From: Mauremys mutica
Lineage: Eukaryota; Chordata; Testudines; Geoemydidae
Assembly (NCBI RefSeq): GCF_020497125.1
Contig: NC_059081.1
Location: 15,843,105-15,907,104, forward strand
Direction: 5' to 3'
Length of the DNA: 64,000 nucleotides
Made by a program: the position numbers and the translations under genes
Shown: piece by piece, positions 11,655-21,949 of the stretch
How positions within the stretch are numbered: the first letter of the stretch is position 1
Layout: every line of letters starts with the position of its first letter
Notes under the pieces: generated by a model
Told to the model about the DNA's origin: nothing
Seen by the model: the letters and a program-made list of their open reading frames with translations, nothing else
Databases searched by the model: none

Positions 11655-12530
11655 AGTTGGGGGGAGAGGTAGATATGCTGGAGGGTAGGGATATGGTCCA
11701 GAGTGACCTAGACAAATTGGAGGATTGGGCCAAAAGAAATCTGATTAAGTTCAACAATGACAAGTGCAGAGTCCTGCACTTAGGAAGAAAGAATCCCATG
11801 CACTGTTACAGGCTGGGGATTGACTGTCTAAGCAGCAGGTCTGCAGAAAAGGACCTGGGGATTACAGTGGACAAGACGCTGGATATGAGTCAGCAGTGTG
11901 CCCTTGTTGCCAAGAAGGCCAACGGCATATTGGGGTGTATTTGTAGGAGCATTGCCAGCAGATCAAGGGAAATTATTGTTCCCTTGTATTCGACACTGGT
12001 GAGGCCACATCTGGAGTACTGTGTCCAGTTTTGGTCCCCCCACTACAGAAGGGATGTGGACAAATTGGAGAGAATCCAGTGGAGGGCAACAAAAATGATT
12101 AGGGGGCTGGGGCACATGACTTATGAGGAGAGGCTTGGGGAACTGGGGTTATTTAGTCTGCAGAAGAGAAAAGAGTGAGGGGAGATTTGATAGCAGCCTT
12201 CAACTACCTGAAGGGGGGTTTCAAAGAGGATGGAGCTCCACTGTTTTCAGTGGTGTCAGATGACAGAACAAGAAGCAATGGTCTCAAGTTGCAGTGGGGA
12301 AAGTCTAGGTTGGATATTAGGAAACACTATTTCACTAGGAGGGTGGTGAAGCACTGGAACAGGTTACCTAGGGAGGTGGTGGAATCTCCATCCTTAGAGG
12401 TTTTTAAAGCCTGGCTTGAGAAAGCCTTGGCTGGGATGATTTAATTGGAGTTGGTCCTGCTTTGAGCAGGGGATTGGACTAGATGACCTCCTGAGGTCTC
12501 TTCCAATCCTAATATTCTATGATTCTATAT
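11655..12530 (+). mobile_element. CR1 LINE, 5'-truncated, about 0.9 kb
   Basis: Contains the last part of CR1 ORF2. Translated blocks in order are DLDKLEDWAKRNLIKFNNDK, CRVLHLGRKN, DLGITVDKTLDMSQQCALV, SRSREIIVPLYSTLVRPHLE, YCVQFWSPHYRRDVDKLERI, LFSLQKRK and, after one frame break at about 12175, DLIAAFNYLKGG, RLDIRKHYFTRRVVKHWNRL and EVVESPSLEVFKAWLEKAL. The 3' UTR has TAGATGACCTCCTGAGGTC and ends in ATATTCTATGATTCTATATA, the CR1 octamer. Reading is good with a single frameshift, so this is the youngest-looking CR1 in the window. Confidence 0.95.
11657..12444 (+). pseudogene. CR1 ORF2 C-terminal fragment (frameshifted)
   Basis: Two consecutive open frames, 11657-12178 and 12175-12444, together cover roughly the last 260 residues of CR1 ORF2 downstream of the RT catalytic core. 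The second overlaps the end of the first by 4 bases in another frame, showing one indel near 12175 (in the GAAAAGAGTGAGG context). The reverse transcriptase active-site motif is absent because of 5' truncation, so it is not functional. Confidence 0.85.
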
Positions 12531-13506
12531 AGATCTGTTTGATCCTACCCCCTTTCCTTGTCAAAGAATGGCCACTTGATAGTTGATGCCAATAAGCTTT
12601 GGTGACACGTGGCCAGAGGCATCAATTTGTTCTTTATCTTTGAGAAACAGGCTCACCCTGTTTTGACAGGTAATCAGACTTCAGTCATGATCGCTGCTTA
12701 TGTTCATAACTTTACATATAATGTTGCTACACACATTTCACCATGATATTATTGAGAACTAATAACTTGCTGGTCAAATGATACTTTACAAGGCATATTT
12801 TGTACAAAGATTACTACAACAGTGTATAGGGTAGTGCATTTGTCACAGTATGTTTGTCTGGTTTTTTGCATCCTTGGTGTCATGATTTCTGTGGATGTAA
12901 CTGAACCCAGGAAGCCCCACTCAACTGCCTCTGATTAGAGAGGAAAATAAAGAAATTTGATGTCAATGTCTCTATTTCTTACCTGAAGCACCCCACCCTC
13001 TCAGCAGCTATTGAGACTGTTTGGAAATGTTGTATGGAGTTTGCTGACTCACTGAAGTTATTATTCCATTCATATATAAGGGATGCGGGAGCTGTCCTGT
13101 AGAAACAGAAGATCTAAGGTGTGAGCTAAGCAGGAGAGCGAGAGAGAGAGAAAAACTAACTCTAGGAGGAGCCAATCCTCAACAGAAAACTTGAGCTGAA
13201 ATTTATCTTACAGTTAATTTCTGTGTTTAAAAAAAATTCCAGGAAAGGGGTGAGTTTGGACTCTGCATATCGTGTGAAGGTGAGAATGATACATGCTCAC
13301 GTGTCCACCAGTGTTGAAAAACTACAGTTATTTAAGCATTGCTTCCTTTTATTTTCTCCTTTTATTTATTGAACATTTATTTTGATAATATGCTGGCAGG
13401 CAAGAAGGAATATGGGTAAGAGGCATTGTGGGAACACATGCCCTCTCTTGCCCTCTCAATTAAATTACCCTCTTGTGGATATACCCTGCTCAAATGTGTT
13501 CCATAT

Positions 13507-13585
13507 GCTCTGTAGTGGTAACGTAACTCAATTGGCAAAGGATTATACTTTTGAACTGCAAACTCTGGCTTTTATTCCTGCCCTT
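13507..13585 (+). repeat. tRNA-like fragment, possible old SINE
   Basis: GTAACTCAATTGGCAAAGG resembles a Pol III A box (TRGCNNAGYNGG), followed at tRNA-like spacing by CTTTTGAACTGCAAA (anticodon-arm-like) and a poor B box (TTTTATTCC). No CCA or terminator and a bad T-arm make a functional tRNA unlikely. Confidence 0.3.
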
Positions 13586-14539
13586 GCCATAAAGTTCCAT
13601 TTAACCACGCTGGACAACAAAGTAACAACCATCAACTTGGAGGTATCCAAGGAGTTGTTACAGCTTAAATTTTACAATACAGAATGACAGATAGGCTCTC
13701 TGGAGCCATGGTGAAACTCTCTCCATTAATCACAGCTTTTCTGTCTACTGAAACTCCTTCTACTGTTTACTATAGGCTAGAAAGCATATTTTTATATCCA
13801 AAAACATCTGTAAGTAGGAGTGATCAGCTGTAAGAAGCCAAAAAAAGAGAAGCGATGCTGCTGGGAAATTGGCATATGTAAGGAAACCAACACAAGTCCA
13901 TGGTAGAAGGGAATGTACTAGTCCTACCAAATGGGTACACTATGAATATATGCTCCTCTGCCTCTCAGCTCCCACAGTTTGGAGCCACATTTTGGCATCA
14001 AGGACTCTTGGGCCTACAAAATCCCCTTCACAGCTACTATCCCATCTCAGCTCCTACAATGGAGTTAATAAAAAGCTAACCAATAGAAGCATGATCCATT
14101 CTATTCTCCTTTCCTTGACATTCTAATCTACTTTCTCAGTCCCTTCAGCCACTTTGGACCATTCTCAGCTCTCCTTGCATCCTACACAGTGCAGATTCTT
14201 ACACTAAACACCAGTATATTTCACTGATGCCTTCTCAGATTACATTGTATTGCACACATTTAAATCACTGTCCAACATCCCCTGTGCTATAAAAGTAATA
14301 TGACTTGATTATAATTTACAAAAAAGATATATGACTGATAATGTTAGATCTCAATTAGACAATGAATTTGCAATAAAGGGCCAGTATATTTCAGCCATCA
14401 AGCTTATATACAATGAATTATGGATTCAAGGCATAGTACCAACCTTAAGTGCAAGTACAGGGTGACTGCTTGAGTGCCCACTCTTTGGGGATTCCGCATT
14501 CCACAGAAGTTTTACAGCACACACAGGGCTCACAGATAC

Positions 14540-14695
14540 TTCCCTAATCTCAGTCAGCAAGGAGGTATGGGACCTTGGTTCAAGTTCTTGCTCTGAATTA
14601 AGCAGAGGGGGGACTTGAATCTGGGTTTCCCCCATCCTGCTTGGGTGTTCTAACCACTGGGTTACTGGGTATAAGGGAACCTCCTCCTCCTTAGT
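14540..14695. repeat. Palindromic tRNA-derived SINE-like repeat
   Basis: On the minus strand an A-box-like TAACCCAGTGGTTAGAAC is followed by a B-box-like GATTCAAGTCC. On the plus strand GGTTCAAGTTC is a second B box facing it, with AATCTCAGTCAGCAAGG upstream. So two tRNA-like modules lie head to head. This arrangement matches a repeat I know from sauropsids with GGTTCAA...TTGAA and a CTAACCACTGGG tail. Not a functional tRNA. Confidence 0.55.
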
Positions 14696-15555
14696 TTTGA
14701 GAGACAACACAACTTTAATAACAAAATTTCACTTTAATCTGGAGTTCTCATAGTTAAACATTTCACTTTAATCAAATAATGCTGCTTTTGTTGGACGGAA
14801 GGTGCCACGAAAGCATAGAATGCGATAAATCTGCAGAGATTCCGACTTGTTACAGGTGTCAAAGTTGAAAGTGTGTGTGTGTGGGGGCGGGGTTTAAAAT
14901 AGTGAAACTAAAAGCTTTGTTTCTCAGGACCAAGAATATTCACAACTGCAGGATGAGCAGGCCAAGGGAGCCCTCATAGGCAGCTGAAAATTTGAAAAAA
15001 AGTAATCCAAGAGAGACTGCCACTTGCACAGAAATGAAAAAAAAACACACGATATTTCAAGCCCCATAGTGGAAATATGGAAATATGCATCTTTTTAAGT
15101 TAAATGAAGGATCATTCACAAGTTTAATTATTTTCAGAGTGATCATCATATGAGGCAGTTTAACTCACCAAAAGCACTTTTAAAATAGCATTCACCGAAA
15201 CAACTTGCATAAGCAGCAAACCTTTACCTCTAATATAAAACAAGATTAAGGATAGTCTCCATAGATAATCAAAATATTTCTTGCCTTCGGTTATGCTGCA
15301 GGCAATAGTATGCAGGGCCAATTTCAGGGTGAAGTAGCACACACGCCTTCATGGTTAGACTTGAACACTGCGATCACTACTGGAAACTATGCTGAAAAAC
15401 TTTTATACTAGAAAGCATGTAAAAACAATAACATGCACCCAAAGACTGACAAAGTATTACAAAGTTTGCAAAGCTTCTGATATGCCACTAAGAGAAATGA
15501 ATTGTCTTTGTTTAAAAGGAATACATGATAGGCAGTTATTAAAAGGTTAATTATC

Positions 15556-15612
15556 TTAAAATAATGATTTGCAATTAGAAAAAAAATTAAAATAATGATT
15601 TGCAATTAGAAA
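15556..15612. repeat. 25-bp direct duplication, 31-bp period
   Basis: TTAAAATAATGATTTGCAAT followed by TAGAA occurs at 15556-15580 and again at 15587-15611, separated by an A-run. Identity is complete, suggesting a recent local duplication. Confidence 0.9.
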
Positions 15613-15903
15613 TGTCATTATTTAATATGTTCCCTCCAGTAATATAGGAAAGTACAATAGAATAGTACAAATTCTGTGGTAAGCATATCTTATATAAAAT
15701 TAATAGGGTTTTTCAGGGTCCTCTAGTCACTGACGAAAAAGGAGATACAATCATCACTGGGCACACCTGGACAAAGTTGAACTGATGCAAATCATTGCCA
15801 GAATATACTGTGGATAATGCCAGATTTAGGCTCAACTCCCACTCTTTTTTTCCCTGAAACTAAACCTCTGTACCAAAGACAGGCACTGATGACCAGATTC
15901 TGA

Positions 15904-16549
15904 CAGGGCCGCCCAGAGGGGGGGGCAAAGGGGGCAATTTGCCCCGGGCCCCGGGCTCCGCAGGGGCCCCCAAGAGAACAGCGGAAGCTCCCGCCTCCGC
16001 CCCTCTCCTGGAGCCTCAGCGCTTGATGTCTCCGCCGGGGCCCCTGAGCCCCGCCCCGCTCAGAGCCGCGTGGTGAGGGGGCGGGGCTGGGAGCTCTGGG
16101 CTGAGCTCAGCTCCCTCCGCTCGGCGTGGAGCTCCCAGCCCCGCCCCCTCCCCACGCGGCTCTGAGCGGGATGGGGCTCAGGCCCCGCCGGCCGCACGCT
16201 GCGGCTGTTCCGGCGAGGCGCTGAGACTCCGGGCGAGGAGGGAGCCGGGGGTAAGAGGCTGGGGCCGGGGCCGGGGGGAAGCGGGACCAGCCGCTGAAGC
16301 GCAGCCCGGTCTTCGGCGGCGGGGGGCCCTTCCGTTCCGGGACCCGCCGCCGAAGTGCTCCGAAGACCCGCGGCGGGGACCCCCGCCCCCCCCGCCGCAC
16401 TTCGGCGGCGGGTCCCGCTTCGGCGGTAATTCGGCGGCGGGGGTTCCCGCCGCGGGTCTTCGGGGCACTTCGGCGGCGGGTCCCGGAACGGAAGGGCCCC
16501 CCCCCGCCGCCAAAGACCCCGGGCCCCCGGAATCCTCTGGGCGGCCCTG
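15904..16549. mobile_element. GC-rich hAT-like non-autonomous element (646 bp) with perfect 8-bp TSD
   Basis: TIRs are CAGGGCCGCCCAGAGG and CCTCTGGGCGGCCCTG, perfect over 16 bp. The flanks carry the 8-bp target duplication GATTCTGA at 15896-15903 and 16550-16557, identical on both sides; 8-bp duplications are typical of hAT. The subterminal palindrome GGGGCAATTTGCCCC lies at 15931-15945. Two long internal inverted repeats are present: 16036-16096 with 16129-16188, and 16305-16385 with 16438-16522. The long open frames in this block on the minus strand are by-products of GC-rich sequence without stops and carry no domain. The element resembles a CpG island but is mobile DNA. A second member lies at 60539-60816. 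Confidence 0.85.
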
Positions 16550-16557
16550 GATTCTGA

Positions 16558-18200
16558 TACCAAATCCCACCAACGGGACTATGTGTAGGTTAAGATACTA
16601 CTCAACATAAAAAAGGGCATCAGAATCTGTATGGTAGTGTGGCTGTACAGAAGTCCTAATAAGTAAAATCAATTGAGTTGTGTTAGCCAGACATGCTTAT
16701 TAGTCCAACGCCCCATGGCACATCTCTAAGACCACCTCTAATTCTGTGGGCAGCTCTTTGCATATTGGGTTTTGGCTACTTGCACAGGGAGTCCCCTATT
16801 GATAATGTCTTATACATGGGTGTGCTTACCACTAGGCCAACTAACCCACCAAGGACTATTATACCTTGTCTTAAAAGGCTGAGCTCCAGTAATATGCCAT
16901 TCGGCAACACCTTCTATTATAGGGGCCAGCATGCTCTATTACAGCCTTTTAGAATGCAGGGGAATACAGCTGTTACTACAGTATCTTGAATGCGTACATA
17001 TGCGGATGTGAAAGTAAATTACATCAGGATACATGATACATTTGGATGTTTATTCTTGACAGCATATTCTGGTTCTTTTCCTTCATCCTCTTCATGTAGT
17101 TATAGCAGTTTCCACCAAAAATCCAAGTCTCATTAGCCATATTCTCCTCTTGCTTAATCAAAGGTAAATCAGGCACCACTCTACTGAAGTAAAGGGAGTT
17201 ATCGATGTATAACTAATAAGAGCAAAATTGGACCCATTGCACCTTTCTAACCCATCTGGGCCTGCATCATGTGTGTTTTTGCAGAGGACAAGTTTTGGAT
17301 CTTCACGTACAAAGGTCTGAGAAAAATTGATGTATGTGCGCATTGGATGTGTTACTTATACTTCTAAATCTTTAGGCCTTAGCTTTCTCAGTCTAAGTCT
17401 GGGAAGACAATTTTACAATGCACAACTCAAAACCACCATTAAAGCTACGGGTTTACAGGCAGATATGGCTACAAAGCAACTTCAGTACAACTAGCTCGCC
17501 AGAGCAAGGACTGTTTCTCAATATGGGCACAATTTTGGAGCCTCAATCTCAGTTGGAGCCTGTAGATAATGGAAGGTGATATCACCTTCCACCAGCTTTC
17601 TACAATGCCACATTCTTTGACACAGTTACAAAAATGTCTATTGTACTGGATCCTATAGAAATCAGATAAGTTTCTTGGTAATAATTATGTTGGTAAGGAA
17701 ATGCAGCACTTTAATAGCAATCTATTATTATTACTATTTAAAAAAAAGCAGCAGCTTGAATCTCTATGTGTACTGTAAAGCTATCCAAGTGTCACTTTAC
17801 TGGACAAGCATTTTGCTGAAAGTCTTTAATACCAAAAGAAATTAGTTAATGTAAAATGCTATCCAAAGTGCTAATTGAGCTATAATCATAATTAGCAAAG
17901 CCATTTTAAATCACCATTACCTAAGTGAAAAAAACTCCCCATTGTACATTAAAGAAAAGTAAATATAAACAAACAAAACAGTAATTTAATGGTCTATTGT
18001 GCACCATTGTTTTAAGCTGCTTTTTTTCCTTTTCTTTGATAGCTGACTGGACATTCAAATCAATGGGTAAATTCGGAGGTCATCCTTCAGGCAATAATAA
18101 GCCAAGACTTCAGGATTTGGCCCTGATTTAACAATACAGCAAGCTTATTATTAATTGTGGGCATGCATTTGGACTTTTAGATCAGTGGCAGAGAGATGAG
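16558..18200. other. Anonymous sequence, no gene seen
   Basis: AT-rich with no recognised repeat or domain. It contains a perfect 20-bp palindrome at 17571-17590. Confidence 0.45.
17571..17590. repeat. Perfect 20-bp palindrome
   Basis: GGAAGGTGATATCACCTTCC is a perfect dyad without spacer. No TIR family or known binding site was recognised. Confidence 0.85.
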
Positions 18201-18204
18201 TATC

Positions 18205-18300
18205 TGTGTAACAGCCGCCACCTTCACTGACACAACTGGGATGTGAACCAGAGACACCTAGAGCGAAAGCATGAGCTGCTGCAGCTTGAGCTAGAACTCC
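18205..18300 (-). repeat. tRNA-derived SINE-like fragment
   Basis: On the minus strand TAGCTCAAGCTGCAGCAG (A-box-like) is followed by GGTTCACATCC, which matches the B-box consensus. The anticodon arm is not well formed, so this is a SINE or tRNA pseudogene rather than a gene. The following 18300-18860 may be the rest of the same repeat family. Confidence 0.45.
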
Positions 18301-18879
18301 CTAGCTGTAGTTGTAACAACACATATCCTCTGTAAAGCAGCACAGAGAGGGATCTGGAACGTACTGACCAGTGTGTTACATACTGCCTCTGGGAGGCATA
18401 ACACACACTAACCAGTGGGTTACATGTGCATATTGAGAACCTCTCATCAGCTTCCAGGTGAACAAACTCCAGTGAACAATTACCCAAGTACAGTTGTACT
18501 GGGAGACGGGAAGAAGCTGGGAACCCTTTTCTTCCCCAACGCTCCTGCACAGCCATCAATTATAATGTGGTTGCCTGTGCTTCTTGAGCTAAAGATGAGG
18601 TGGGGATAGACTAAATTGATGGGTTTGGGTAGGAAATAACTATGACCACAACCGTCTCTCTCCAGCCTCAAGCAGTTACAGGATGTCAGTGCAAACTGTG
18701 TAGTAACTGACATTTGTAAGTTTATGAGGGAGCCACCATTGACAAGGATGGCCAAGAGCTCTGTTCCCACCACTGACCAGATGCCTGCAGAGCTGCCAAT
18801 GTGGCCTCCTGTCATAGAATGAAGAGCCAGTTCAAAGGAAGAGCCCACTGAGCTGCAGGGTACTGGTTTATGCTAAAAG

Positions 18880-19290
18880 CAGAAGAAAGAGAACGGTTTC
18901 ATTTGAGCTGCCTCTCGAGGGGGAGAAATTATGTGAAGAGACAGGAGGAGAGGATTTTTCTGGAGGAACCTCAGAGGAAGAAATTGAAAATAAGAGGGAG
19001 AAGTAATGATGAGGATCTTGGGTTAAGGGGTGGGAGGAGGAAGAGATGGAGAAATGTGGAGAGAGAATTTAGGGAACAGTGAAAGCAGAAAAGGTGAGCA
19101 AAGGATGAATACAATTGGAGAGCATGGAGAGTGAGCAAGGGAGGAATGGGGAATATGAAAATAAAAAAAGGATGAGGAAAGCTGACACTGCCTTTCAATG
19201 AAAGAAAAGGGAATGCAAGAGTGAATTTTAAAGAGAATGCAAACTATAGACAAATGAGAGAGAGAAAAAGTGTCTGGAAATAGGCTGCCT
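18880..19290 (+). repeat. Purine-rich tract (about 400 bp)
   Basis: Strong strand asymmetry: A and G make up most of the plus strand, with GGAGGAGAGG, GAGGAAGAAA and GGGAGGAGGAAGAG clusters. The open frames on both strands reflect this bias. Such tracts can form triplex or non-B DNA and often mark degraded microsatellite or repeat tails. Confidence 0.6.
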
Positions 19291-19299
19291 ACAGTGATC

Positions 19300-21115
19300 T
19301 AGGTCAAGTCTTACAAAATACAAGTTCCTCATTTCACAGCCTCTCTTAGGTTGGTCTCTTTGTATATTTACAAATCATTAAAGGAGTATTTGCTGCTGAT
19401 CTCATCTATGGGTGTGTTTTTAAATATTTAAGCTTCAAATGCAACAGAATGACATGGACAAAAGGAGAGAAAACTAAATAAAGAAATGCAAAGAAAGAAG
19501 GAAAAAAAGAAATTTCTAGGTACTACCAAAGTATAAATAGGTTAGTGATATACCTTAATTATGTACTGTTATTTTATTGCCTCCCCCTAACAGATACACT
19601 CTGCATCTGTGGAAAAGAAGGGGAGGGTTCCCTGTTCTGAGGATTCTGTGGAGCTACTCCTCCTTCTCACATTGGGGTAAATCAGAAGTAACTGCTTGGA
19701 ATTTAATGGAGTCACGCTGGGGTGATGGGAGACACAGGCCCTATAGGAGAGTAACTGGAGAAATGGAGAGAGAGAGAAGTCACCAGAAAGAACATAAGAC
19801 CTTCCAGTGGATGGAAGTGTTCATAATATGGGAGGGAAGCGGGGGAAAGAATGATAATCCCTGAGATCCCCAGTTTATCAACAGGGTTCCTACTGTCCTT
19901 CACTAATGAATCTCAAATATGAGCAGCTATCCATGTACCCCAGCACGAACTGAAGACACCACTTTGGCAGTAGAGGAGGCTGACAGCATAGTCACCTGAA
20001 ATCTCTACGTAAGCCCCTTTTTCTTGTGTGTCAGTTAAGAATGGTGGAGAAGAAAAAGAAGCCCTCTGGATGGCTCTTCCCCACATCCCAAAGCTGATCT
20101 GGGGTACAGCATATCAAGATATGCCACACACTAACAAAAAATAGCTATTTTACCCATAAAATTACCCATAAATATCAAATACTAATATTTAAAAATGTTA
20201 GGCTCCTAGATGTCTCTAATTGGTTTGAAATGGAAGTGTTACTATTTATGGATTTGAGCTGGTGTAAGTACATTTGAAACCTGTAAAACTTTATGGAATT
20301 TATTGAATCAAACCATTCAGGACTGTGTTCTCTGAGTGCAGTCACATGCATTTCTGGAAGTATGGGTGTTGCAAAAGGACTGCCCAGCTTTGTTGCAATT
20401 TTCCATAGCAGCAAGCAGAATGGACTATGACATACTTCAGCTGGATGAAGTGCAGAAAAATGGGAACATACAGAGGTTTAAAAGATGTCCAAGAAATCAT
20501 TCTGATAAAGACAGCCATAAAAATGTGCTGGGTTTTGTATTGCCACGAAGAAGAAAGTTGATGAGAGACAGGAGCAGGGGAAGAACAGCACTAGGTACAG
20601 GGATAGCTAGAGTGAAAGAGGGCACTATCAGCAGGAGGAAGAGTATATAGAAGAGACAGAAGCTAGGGAAGAGTGAGGAGAAAAGGGGACCCCAATTTTT
20701 AAGCTGAGTAAAGGGCCTGAAACTTGGCGGAAGTAGTAAGTAAGGATAGAATGGGATCCTGAAAGCATAAAGAGCTTACAAAGTTGGAAAAGTTCCGATG
20801 TGGGTTATTGCAGACCATATTGTCTCTTGCGCCGAGAGCTGCTTGGTAGAGGGAAATTGTCAGGAAGCTAGTTACAGCTCCCTGATTCTCTATCAACCCC
20901 AAACCTCAACTTCAACTTAAGCTGGCGCAACCTAGGGACTGTCTTGTATTCATACAGATGGCTCTGATCCCTAAGGAACACACACAAGTGTTGAGAATTA
21001 ATGCAGATGAATGAATTCTTAAATGAGCAGCTACGGCCAGGTTCCTGCCACAATGTGTCACTCAGGCAGCCCAAAGGGGTCCAGACATAGGCAGAGATCA
21101 GGTATGGAGGGGGAT
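19300..21115. other. Anonymous sequence, no gene seen
   Basis: No domain in the open frames and no paired terminal repeats. Purine-rich patches continue to about 20690. Part of 20880-21115 may be the 5' UTR of the CR1 fragment that follows, but this could not be settled. Confidence 0.4.
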
Positions 21116-21119
21116 GCCG

Positions 21120-21545
21120 AACGCAAATTTGAGATGCATGAACAGAGGCAACCAACAGGGGAGTTTGGAGAGGGAGCGTGAAAGGCTTTCCTTCTAGGTT
21201 CAGCTCTATGTGCAATTTCAAGATGGTGAGCACTAGAACAGTGGGGGTGACTTGCAATGAAAGTGCCACATTTTCTTTCTTCCCTGAAACCAGAGGGGAC
21301 TTCCTGTGCATGAAGTGCAAGTTGGTGGCTGTGCTGGAGGAAAAGTTTCTTGGATCGGAGGGGCAAGTATAGACACTACAGAGAATAAAGAAGGCTGGGA
21401 GCCTAGAGAGCCAAGTTTGGTTTTGTGGAATATTGGCCCACCTTCTATGGCGAGAGGGGATAATATAGTCTGGATGGGCTCCACCTCAGTAGAATGGGAA
21501 CCAATCTCCTGGGAGAAAATGTAGAAAATTAGAGAGGAAGGAGGC
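21120..21545 (+). mobile_element. CR1 LINE 5' fragment carrying ORF1 pieces
   Basis: Unlike the other CR1 copies, this is the 5' part of the element. A start codon in a good context (CAAGATGG, about 21221) opens a short frame MVSTRTVGVTCNES...FLCMKCKLVAVLEEK with a CxxC motif and a coiled-coil-like tail, as in chelonian CR1 ORF1. It stops at about 21370. About 90 bp on, another frame reads LDGLHLSRMGTNLLGE, the DGxHLS motif near the end of the ORF1 SGNH esterase domain. Most of the esterase is deleted, so the copy is internally deleted and dead. The assignment of the N-terminal part uses recall of CR1 ORF1; the DGLHLS motif is the strongest evidence. Confidence 0.65.
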
Positions 21546-21871
21546 AACAGCACAATGGAAGAAAATAATCCTAGTATGTTTAGTTAGTTATCAGTCCTCC
21601 TCACTGCTACTGTTCCTAGTTCCACAGGCACAAATGAGGGGTAGTCCAGAGATATTGTTAAGGTGCACATGAGTTGTTTAATTTGTGGCATAAGCTATAA
21701 ATACTTATTTCCCCCCCCCAGACTTTCCCACCCCCAGCTGAGTTTTACATTTCAACCCCACCTCAGAGATCAGTCAAGATGTAACAAAACAGCACTGATA
21801 GAAAACCCCCAATTACACCTTTGAGGAGGACATCAAGCCAGATTCTGATCTCAGTTACTCCAGATTGATAA

Positions 21872-21942
21872 TAGGCTATGTCTACACTACAGCTTATGTC
21901 GGCATAATATATGCTGCTCAGGGGTGTGAATAAACCATTCTG
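21872..21942. mobile_element. Harbinger-type MITE, one end only
   Basis: Begins AGGCTATGTCTACACTAC and continues AGCTTATGTCGGCATAAT and CTCAGGGGTGTGAATAAACC, then stops. The TIR core TCTACACT is shared with six other elements here. No matching right end was found downstream, so the copy is truncated to about 70 bp. Confidence 0.6.
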
Positions 21943-21949
21943 AAGAGTA

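Larger units (their letters stand above)
11221..12880. repeat. Turtle-type interspersed repeat split by CR1
   Basis: The left part (11221-11654) contains AAGTTTATTTACTTACAGAG, TTAAGTGAGTACAAGTAATG and GGTTACAAGAAAAATAAA. The right part (12531-12880) contains AAAGAATGGCCACTTGATAG, CATAACTTTACATATAATG and CACACATTTCACCATGATAT. I recall these strings occurring in the same order in an AT-rich chelonian repeat, possibly retroviral or LTR-like, but I cannot check this here. A CR1 occupies the interval between them. No coding sequence is visible. Confidence 0.4.

Noticed and set aside
13507..13585. Functional tRNA gene
   Set aside because: Acceptor and T arms do not pair and the B box is poor; called a SINE-like fragment at most.
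16000..16550. CpG island and promoter
   Set aside because: The GC-rich block ends exactly at TIRs and target duplications, so the composition belongs to the inserted element. No adjacent first exon is seen.
16060..16573. Long minus-strand open frames (up to 167 codons) in a GC-rich block
   Set aside because: They lie wholly in a hAT-like element with TIRs and TSD, overlap in several frames and have low-complexity Arg/Pro/Gly composition with no domain.
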